From: CAWDMC01 sp963803295
Lineage (GTDB): Bacteria; Acidobacteriota; Terriglobia; UBA7540
Length of the DNA stretch: 64,000 nt
Direction: 5' to 3'
Assembly (NCBI GenBank): GCA_963803295.1
Contig: CAWDMC010000020.1
Coordinates: 1 to 64,000, forward strand
Position 1 is the first letter of the stretch; each line of letters starts with the position of its first letter. Below, piece after piece: positions 58,064 through 64,000 of this stretch. The notes under the pieces were generated by a model. It was given only the letters and a program-made list of their open reading frames with translations, was not told the DNA's origin and did not search any database. The position numbers and the translations under genes were made by a program.

Positions 58064-61000
58064 GTGGATCGTCGCCGATTCTTCAAGGATCTAAGCCAGT
58101 ATAGCGTAGGTACAGGGATCGCAGGCCGTCTGCTCGATGGCCCCGCCGCCCTTGGATCGGACCGCAAGAAGACAGGCGGCGGGGCGCTGTACTCGCCGGT
58201 GTTCTCCCTGGCCGGCGAATGGATGCTGGCGACGGATCCGCAAAACGTCGGCCGCGGCCAGGAGTGGTTCCGTCGGCCGGCGGTGGCAACCAAACCAGCA
58301 CGGGTTCCGGGGATCGTCCAGCAAGCATTCCCAGGGTATTGGGGCGTCGCTTGGTACTGGCGCGAGTTTACACCCGTCGCCAACCCATACCAGCAGGGTC
58401 GTTATCTCCTGAAGTTTGGCGCGGTGGACTACCTCGCGGACGTCTGGCTGAATGGCGCCCATCTGGGCGGGCACGAAGGCGGGGACACGCCGTTCGTGCT
58501 CGATGCCAGTAACAGCATCCGACCGGGCGCAAGCAATCTGATCGCGGTTCGCGTGCTGGTTCCGGGCGATAAGCCAATCGACGGTTTCGTTCTCGATGAG
58601 ACGCCTCACCGCAACAAGCGGGTCGATTTTATGCCGGGGAGTGAGTATGACATCGGCGGCATCACCGAGCCAGTAGATCTCATCCTCACGCCGTCGGTGC
58701 GGATTGACGATCTTTATCTTCGGCCCGACTGGAAGACGGGTAAGATCGGCGTACGAACAAGCGTCAACTACGCCTCGGGAAAGGCCGCTGGCGGCCGTCT
58801 TCATCTTGAAATCGCCATCGCTCCGAGCGGGCAGACGGTATCTGGCAGGACACTCGAACACCACTTGGATCGAGACCACAGCGTCGCCGAGGCAGAACTG
58901 CAAGTGGAGGATCACCACCTGTGGGATTTGGGTGAACCTTTCCTTTATCGCGTTAGCGCTCGGGTCGAAGTCCCGGGCGAGGATGGTTTTCACGAGGTCT
59001 CGGCGCGCTGCGGATTCCGTGATTTCCGGGTTACAGACGGCTATTTTCGGTTGAATGGCAAGCGTCTCTTCCTGCGTAGCACGCACACCGGCAACCACTG
59101 TCCCTGGAGCCAGGTGTGCCCTCCCCCGGGGTATCCGGACCTGCTCCGCCAGGATCTGGTTCACGCGAAGTCGGTGGGGTACAACTGTATTCGCGCCATA
59201 TCGGGTCTGCTGCACCCTTATCAGATCGATCGATGCGACGAACTGGGGCTGTTGGTGTACGAAGAATCCTACGCGGCCTGGCTGCTGCACGACTCGCCTA
59301 AAATGAAAGAGCGTTTCGAGTTCTCTGTTCGCGAGATGATCCTGCGCGACCGCAACCATCCCTCGGTCGGGATGTGGGGAATGCTGAACGAGACCTTTGA
59401 CAGTCCTACCTTCCGCGAGGCGGTCTCCGCCTTGCCCTTCGTACGGTCGCTCGATTCTACGCGCCTGGTGCTGCTCTCCAGTGGCCGGTGGGACGGCCAG
59501 ATGGGCATTGGATCGGTCAGCAATCCCGGCAGCTCGGGATGGGAAGAGGTCTGGGCCAAGGAGGCTCCGGGAGCCGGGACGTCGCCGGTACACGGTGAGA
59601 AGAAGGTGCAATGGTCGGACGACGTAGGCGCCTTTGACGACAGCCTGGGCGACGTTCACTTCTACCCCGAGGATCCACAATCCGACGATGTCAACAACCT
59701 GCTTCGCAACGTGGACCGGGATGCAAAACCCGTCTTTGTCTCAGAGACCGGCATCGGAAGCTTGTTTAACTGCATCCACGAAATGCGCTACTACGAACAA
59801 GCCCGAATCCCTGCTGACGCGGAAGACTACAGCTTGTTGAAGTCGATGTCCGACAGGCTGACGGCCGACTGGGACCGGTGGGGCATGAACACCGTATACC
59901 CTTTCCCGGAGTGCTTATTGCGCGAAAGCCAAGTGGCGATGGCTCGCCATCGTTTGCTGGTATTCAACAACATCCGCTCGAACCCCAAAATCTGTGGCTA
60001 CAACATCACCGGAATGCTCGACCACGCTTTCACCGGTGAAGGCATTTGGCGATTCTGGCGCGATTACAAGCCGGGAGTTATGGATGCCGTCCAGGATGGC
60101 TGGGCGCCGGTGCGGTGGTGTCTGTTCGCCAATCCGACTCACACCTACGTGGGACGTCCAGTTAAGCTCGAAGCTGTACTTGCGAACGAGGATGTGCTGC
60201 ATCCTGGTACTTATGCAGCGCGATTTCGCGTGTGGGGTCCCGAGGGCATCGCCTGGGACCGGCAGTCGACCATCACGATTCCTGAGGTGAAAGCCGGTGA
60301 AGACGGGCCGCTGGCGGTCCCGGTGTTATCGGAGGACGTGATCGTTAAGGGGCCAGCCGGCACTTACAAGATCGTCCCTTACATCGAACGGGGCGCCGCA
60401 CCACCTGAGACTTCCTGGGAGTTCTACCTGACGGACCCGGCCTCGCTCCCACGTTTGGACCAGCGTCTTCGACTGTGGCGGATTCCTCCCCATGTCGAGG
60501 CCTGGCTTAAGTCTCACGGGGCATCCACGGAAGGATTCGGTGGCGCTCCGCCGGACCGGCGCGAACTGATCCTGGTGGGCGATGTCTCCGAGAAAGCAGG
60601 AATGGAGGATTGGAGAGAGCTGGCAAAACGTATGGCTCTTGGGTGTTCCGTGATTTTCCTGTCCCCCCTGGCCTTCAGGCTAGGCGACGACAGCACAGCC
60701 TGGCTGCCCTTAGCCAAAAAGGGGCGGGTCTATCGCTTTCACGACTGGCTTTATCATAAAGAGTGCGTGGCAAAGGCGCATCCGATCTTTGAGGGACTGC
60801 AGTCAAAAGCGATGTTGAATTGGTACTATTATGGCCCGATGATCCCTCACTACCTTTTCGATGGCCAAACGACACCCGGGGACGGCGCCATAGCGGCTGC
60901 CTTTGCCACCGGTTACAACACGCCTGGTGGCTACGCCTCCGGCATTCTCACCGGCTCTTACCGGTTTGGTGCCGGAAGGTTTATCGTTAACACCTTCCCG

Positions 61001-61144
61001 ATCCTTGAGAATCTCGACAGTCATCCCGCGGCTGACCGCATGTTGCTGAATCTCGTTCGCTATGCAGGCGGGGATATTGGTGGTCCAGTGGCCTCGCTGC
61101 CCGGCGACTTCGAGTCGCAATTAACAGCAATCGGGTATATGTAA
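58064..61144 (+). CDS. Tat-exported glycoside hydrolase family 2 protein
   Basis: 1,026 residues with a GTG start after GGAGGAGCC. A twin-arginine-like signal DRRRFFKDL is at residues 2-10. The GH2 order is clear: sugar-binding jelly roll (about 45-205; WYWREFTPV, ADVWLNGAHLGGHEGG), Ig-like domain (about 210-325), TIM barrel (about 330-640). The acid/base is in MWGMLNETFD and the nucleophile in PVFVSETGIGS. About 380 further residues form extra beta domains and a Rossmann-like or ThuA-like end (LILVGDVSEKAG). Activity may be beta-galactosidase, glucuronidase or mannosidase; it cannot be told by eye. It follows the TonB receptor, fitting the glycan locus. Confidence 0.88.
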   Translation: MDRRRFFKDLSQYSVGTGIAGRLLDGPAALGSDRKKTGGGALYSPVFSLAGEWMLATDPQNVGRGQEWFRRPAVATKPARVPGIVQQAFPGYWGVAWYWREFTPVANPYQQGRYLLKFGAVDYLADVWLNGAHLGGHEGGDTPFVLDASNSIRPGASNLIAVRVLVPGDKPIDGFVLDETPHRNKRVDFMPGSEYDIGGITEPVDLILTPSVRIDDLYLRPDWKTGKIGVRTSVNYASGKAAGGRLHLEIAIAPSGQTVSGRTLEHHLDRDHSVAEAELQVEDHHLWDLGEPFLYRVSARVEVPGEDGFHEVSARCGFRDFRVTDGYFRLNGKRLFLRSTHTGNHCPWSQVCPPPGYPDLLRQDLVHAKSVGYNCIRAISGLLHPYQIDRCDELGLLVYEESYAAWLLHDSPKMKERFEFSVREMILRDRNHPSVGMWGMLNETFDSPTFREAVSALPFVRSLDSTRLVLLSSGRWDGQMGIGSVSNPGSSGWEEVWAKEAPGAGTSPVHGEKKVQWSDDVGAFDDSLGDVHFYPEDPQSDDVNNLLRNVDRDAKPVFVSETGIGSLFNCIHEMRYYEQARIPADAEDYSLLKSMSDRLTADWDRWGMNTVYPFPECLLRESQVAMARHRLLVFNNIRSNPKICGYNITGMLDHAFTGEGIWRFWRDYKPGVMDAVQDGWAPVRWCLFANPTHTYVGRPVKLEAVLANEDVLHPGTYAARFRVWGPEGIAWDRQSTITIPEVKAGEDGPLAVPVLSEDVIVKGPAGTYKIVPYIERGAAPPETSWEFYLTDPASLPRLDQRLRLWRIPPHVEAWLKSHGASTEGFGGAPPDRRELILVGDVSEKAGMEDWRELAKRMALGCSVIFLSPLAFRLGDDSTAWLPLAKKGRVYRFHDWLYHKECVAKAHPIFEGLQSKAMLNWYYYGPMIPHYLFDGQTTPGDGAIAAAFATGYNTPGGYASGILTGSYRFGAGRFIVNTFPILENLDSHPAADRMLLNLVRYAGGDIGGPVASLPGDFESQLTAIGYM

Positions 61145-61396
61145 AGTATCAAACGAGAACGCGTGCGTGTCAGCACCGGGATAAAAGGGCGCCGAAATCA
61201 TCAGTCTGAGGGGAACCAGCGGGAGCGCCCATAAAAGCCAACTCAAGAGACCACGCTCGCGACCTCTCGGCTGGACCGAGCTATCTGTCTATGGGAACCA
61301 TCGGCGGAGTGGTTCGGGGAGATGAGGGCGCGCCAAACTGTGCCGGGAGCAAGTCAGAGCGTTTCTTGCGGGCGAGCTACCAAGAAGTGCTGGCCC

Positions 61397-62230
61397 CTAT
61401 TTTCCCTTGAGGTGAAGCGGGCCGACGTTGTCTTCCAATCGAAGTTCACTGCTATCGGGTTTTCGTATCTTAAACTGGGGTTCTATCACCTTGGTAGACC
61501 GGTTGAACGGCGCGGTAATCACCTTGTCGCCGTATATCTTCAACACGACGGCGTTCGGAGAGTCAACTGGAACTAAAAACTCCTTTTGAGCGTTAGCAAA
61601 GTAGTAACCAGAGCCCCAGGACAGAACGACCAAGAACACAAAAGAAAGTATAAGATCAACTACGTTGAAGCCTAGTTCCCGAGCGACCTTCTCAAGAATG
61701 CCCTCATCATCCCGCCTTGCAGCTTGCCTACCGAGAATCTCGCTAGTTAGCTCACGAATCATTTTAGGAATGTAAATCGCTCCACCGATTGCCCATATCA
61801 CTATGACCACGACAACTAGAAGTGTACCGAACGGAACGCGAAACAGATACCACGCACAGATAATTAGCAACCCAAGGAACACCGAGCGCAGATTGCGCCC
61901 GCTGGTAATCCGCAGCTGCCCGATTTTGTCCCAAAAGAGCTGCTTAAGCTTGAGAAACCTCCTGTCAATAAGCCCCACCAAGACAAAACCCAGCGTGACA
62001 AGAGCCAGCAAATACATTCCCCCGATCAAAGAAGACCCTAAAGCACTCATCAAAATCATGCCTAAGCCCTCGATCACACTCGTAGGATTTATAGATACGA
62101 ACGCCCACGGAATGTCGAAGACAGAGCAATAACCTAACTCGTAAAGGTACGTAAGCAGGTAGGCAAGAATCGGAAGTGCAAACAGAACAACGGTGTCGGA
62201 AAGCCGATCCCGTTTCGGGCAATCAGACAT
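61397..62230 (-). CDS. Multi-span membrane protein, hypothetical
   Basis: 277 residues from the ATG at 62230. There are five hydrophobic segments: ILAYLLTYLYELGYC, VIEGLGMILMSALGSSLIGGMYLLALVTLGFVLVGL (two spans), SVFLGLLIICAWYLF..GTLLVVVVIVIWAIGGAIY, and LILSFVFLVVLSWGSGYYFANA. The C-terminal 70 residues are a polar domain (VVLKIYGDKVITAPFNR), probably outside the membrane. No family is recognised. The gene abuts the 3' end of an integrase remnant (15 bases), consistent with cargo of a former mobile element. Confidence 0.6.
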   Translation of the reverse strand: MSDCPKRDRLSDTVVLFALPILAYLLTYLYELGYCSVFDIPWAFVSINPTSVIEGLGMILMSALGSSLIGGMYLLALVTLGFVLVGLIDRRFLKLKQLFWDKIGQLRITSGRNLRSVFLGLLIICAWYLFRVPFGTLLVVVVIVIWAIGGAIYIPKMIRELTSEILGRQAARRDDEGILEKVARELGFNVVDLILSFVFLVVLSWGSGYYFANAQKEFLVPVDSPNAVVLKIYGDKVITAPFNRSTKVIEPQFKIRKPDSSELRLEDNVGPLHLKGK

Positions 62231-62244
62231 ACAGCCCCCTATCG

Positions 62245-62763
62245 CTAGGTCTCCACCACCAGCGTGTCCAAGCGGTCCTGTCGACCGCGAACCCACGGAT
62301 TATAGTGCTTCTGTGTGGTCTTAATACTCGAATGTCCGAGCAATCGGCTTACTTCCTCAATCGGAATGCCAGCTTTCAGCCATTCGACCGCTGCGGTATC
62401 CCGTAGTTGGTGAGGATGGCCCTCCGGCATACCGGCAGCGTTGAACAGGGCGCGCAAGTCGCGGTGCCACGCCTTGACGGCCGTTTCGAGTTGCCCGTTG
62501 CCGGTCTGCCAGAAAACATAGCGCGGGTTGCCGTTCGCAACCTTGAGCAATTCTTCGGCGACGTCGGGCGGAATCGGAACCGAAACATCAACGCCCGTCT
62601 TCGCCCTGGACCTGACACCTCGCCTGATTCCTCTTCTCGGGTCATGCTGGATCTTCGTCCGCTCTAGAGCCACGGTGTCACCAATCGCGAGGCCCGTATA
62701 CCTCATGCAGCGGATAAGCCCTCGCACCCAAGCCGCGATATGAGCCCCTACGAGGGAGCCCTG
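62245..62763 (-). pseudogene. Tyrosine recombinase (phage-type integrase), 5'-truncated
   Basis: Only the catalytic domain remains, about 172 codons, bounded upstream by an in-frame TAG at 62764-62766. It reads AHIAAWVRGLIRCMRYTGLAIGDTVALER, then HPHQLRDTAAVEWLKAG (the His-x-x-Arg motif), LLGHSSIKTTQKHYNPWV (Leu-Gly-His and the nucleophile Tyr). Where most members have TGLRI, this one has TGLAI, so the first catalytic arginine may be missing. The N-terminal DNA-binding core domain is absent. Probably an inactive remnant. No attachment site was identified. Confidence 0.75.
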
Positions 62764-63034
62764 CTATCGGTCAAGCCGGCTCCTCTGTGCGCAGGGTCTC
62801 TTCCCTCTTCACAGCGGCCATTCTCCCTGGCGGCGCTGGAGGGTATCTCCTTGCCTTGAAGTGCGTTTGAGACCTGCCGAAATTGGAGCGCGGAAGAATT
62901 TCACTTGCACTTTCCGCAGGTGCTTCGGTGTGCCCGAAAGCGGACTTTTCCGCTGAGTGGCTCCCCCCAAACCGATGAAACCAATCCCTTTTAAGCGGAT
63001 GCTAACCAGCAAAACTCCATTCTGAACAAGATTT

Positions 63035-64000
63035 TTACCGACTGGACGTTCGGACAACCCCGTCACTTGCCGAAAGGGTTGCCGGTCGTCTGACGATTGT
63101 TGACTGAGTTAAGTCAAGAAGGGGCCTCACTGCAGTTATGCCGTGACCTTCTTCAATCACCATGATTTGGTCCACGGGTAGGTCGGCCAGAGAATCCACT
63201 TGGCCGCTGGGCCAGCGGACTTCCAATCGATTCACTCTTGTCGCTGCCCCTAACCCGAAGTGCACGCGAAGATCACTCGAGGAGAGATAACTGCCTCCGC
63301 TCCTGACGGTGTCGTACTGAGTCAGGCTTCCGGCAAGTACTTTGATCTCTGCGCCGATGCCATCGCGATTGCTGCGGACTCCGACGGTCTTAATCAAAAT
63401 CGAGTGGTTAGGGTTCTTGCGCTCTCGCCGGAGAAGGTCCGGAGAATCGTTCATGTTGGTCACCAAAACTTCAAGGTCTCCATCGTTGTCGTAATCCGCA
63501 GTAGCAAGCCCGCGGCTGACCTTTTGGATCGACAACCCGGACCCCGAGTGCAAGCCAACCTCTTCGAATCTGCCCTGGTGGAGGTTATGGAAAAGCAAAT
63601 TGCGCTCGGCGTAAGTGATACCCGTTTTATAGCGGTCAATCTGGGGGAAAACTTGACCATTAGATAGAAAAATGTCCTTCCAGCCGTCGTTATCGTAATC
63701 GAGGAACTTCGCCCCGAAAGTAGTAAAGAGCCAGCCAACATCTCCGACGCCCGCCGAGTAGGTCACGTCAGTGAACGTCCCGTCGTGGTTGTTGTGATAC
63801 AGGTTCTTGACGTCATCCGAGAAATTACCTTTGACAAAGTCCCCCCAGCCGTCGTTGTCAAAATCCGCGTAGTCGGTACCCATTCCAGCTTGCTCCATGC
63901 CCTCACCGCTATACGCAACACCGGTTTGAGGTCCAACGTCGGTGAAAGTCCCGTCACCATTGTTGCGATAGAGCGAACTGGGAGTCGAATCGTTGGAGAC
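63035..64000 (-). CDS. ASPIC/UnbV and FG-GAP repeat protein, C-terminal part (continues past the window)
   Basis: The frame is open to the right edge, so the start is outside; 321 codons are visible. Repeated FG-GAP/VCBS calcium-binding motifs (YRNNGDGTFTDV, DYADFDNDGWGDF, LDYDNDGWKDIFLSNG, ATADYDNDGDLEVLVTN) would build a beta-propeller. The ASPIC/UnbV domain follows (VGVRSNRDGIGAEIKVLAG, SGGSYLSSSDLRVHFGLG, VRWPSGQVDSLADLPVDQ). Such proteins are secreted and typical of Acidobacteriota and Planctomycetota; function is not established. The gap 62766-63034 before it shows nothing. Confidence 0.88.
   Translation of the reverse strand, partial: VSNDSTPSSLYRNNGDGTFTDVGPQTGVAYSGEGMEQAGMGTDYADFDNDGWGDFVKGNFSDDVKNLYHNNHDGTFTDVTYSAGVGDVGWLFTTFGAKFLDYDNDGWKDIFLSNGQVFPQIDRYKTGITYAERNLLFHNLHQGRFEEVGLHSGSGLSIQKVSRGLATADYDNDGDLEVLVTNMNDSPDLLRRERKNPNHSILIKTVGVRSNRDGIGAEIKVLAGSLTQYDTVRSGGSYLSSSDLRVHFGLGAATRVNRLEVRWPSGQVDSLADLPVDQIMVIEEGHGITAVRPLLDLTQSTIVRRPATLSASDGVVRTSSR

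Noticed and set aside
58091..59680. Long minus-strand open frame (529 codons) opposite the GH2 gene
   Set aside because: Antisense shadow in high-GC coding sequence; no family features and no ribosome-binding site.

Overview
The window looks like a chromosomal segment of an Acidobacteriota bacterium of moderately high GC. This is inferred from family content: three Oar-like TonB-dependent receptors of 1,070-1,160 residues with an N-terminal carboxypeptidase-regulatory-like domain, an S53 (sedolisin) peptidase, an ASPIC/UnbV-FG-GAP protein, SBBP-repeat proteins, a Ser/Thr kinase with a membrane tail, and many short palindromic repeats. No rRNA, tRNA or CRISPR array was seen.

Layout. 1-6562: two tandem paralogous SBBP/choice-of-anchor-D surface-protein genes, both broken by many single-base frame changes and carrying GTAG-headed palindromes inside the reading frame. 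6913-16530: secreted S53 peptidase, sodium:solute symporter with a small secreted partner, membrane-tailed Ser/Thr kinase, exported protein, FliA-like sigma factor and a small zinc-ribbon protein. 16793-20413: cobalamin-dependent methionine synthase. 21283-21882: MazEF-like toxin-antitoxin pair with a palindromic operator. 21902-26321: TonB-dependent receptor divergent from an XRE-HTH/periplasmic-binding-protein-like regulator, with a 22-bp palindrome between them. 26550-28310: XhoI/PaeR7I-type restriction-modification system whose nuclease is frameshifted. 28430-33999: homoserine dehydrogenase, a PhoR/PhoB-like two-component system (kinase frame-split) and a PAP2 phosphatase. 34672-37925: operon of an amino-sugar kinase fused to a RapZ C-terminal domain, a MurU-like uridylyltransferase and an O-methyltransferase. 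38203-42283: alcohol dehydrogenase remnant, composite repeats, F420/NADP-type oxidoreductase, cyclase-family hydrolase and a UroD-family protein. 42520-46232: tightly coupled five-gene envelope operon ending in a lytic transglycosylase. 46618-61144: two Oar-like receptors, a TPR protein, a GH39/GH5-like hydrolase and a GH2 hydrolase, resembling a polysaccharide-utilisation locus without SusD. 61397-64000: membrane protein, truncated tyrosine recombinase and the end of an ASPIC/UnbV protein.

How the genes fit together. The most coherent systems are the peptidoglycan amino-sugar recycling pair (AmgK-like kinase::RapZ-C plus MurU), the carbohydrate uptake and cleavage region at 46-61 kb, and the self-contained envelope operon at 42.5-46.2 kb, whose function I cannot name. 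Single-base indels also occur in phoR, the restriction nuclease and probably the metH N-terminus. For each I cannot separate genuine mutation from consensus error by reading alone. Start codons were chosen by ribosome-binding site and family N-terminus, and often lie inside the longest open frame.
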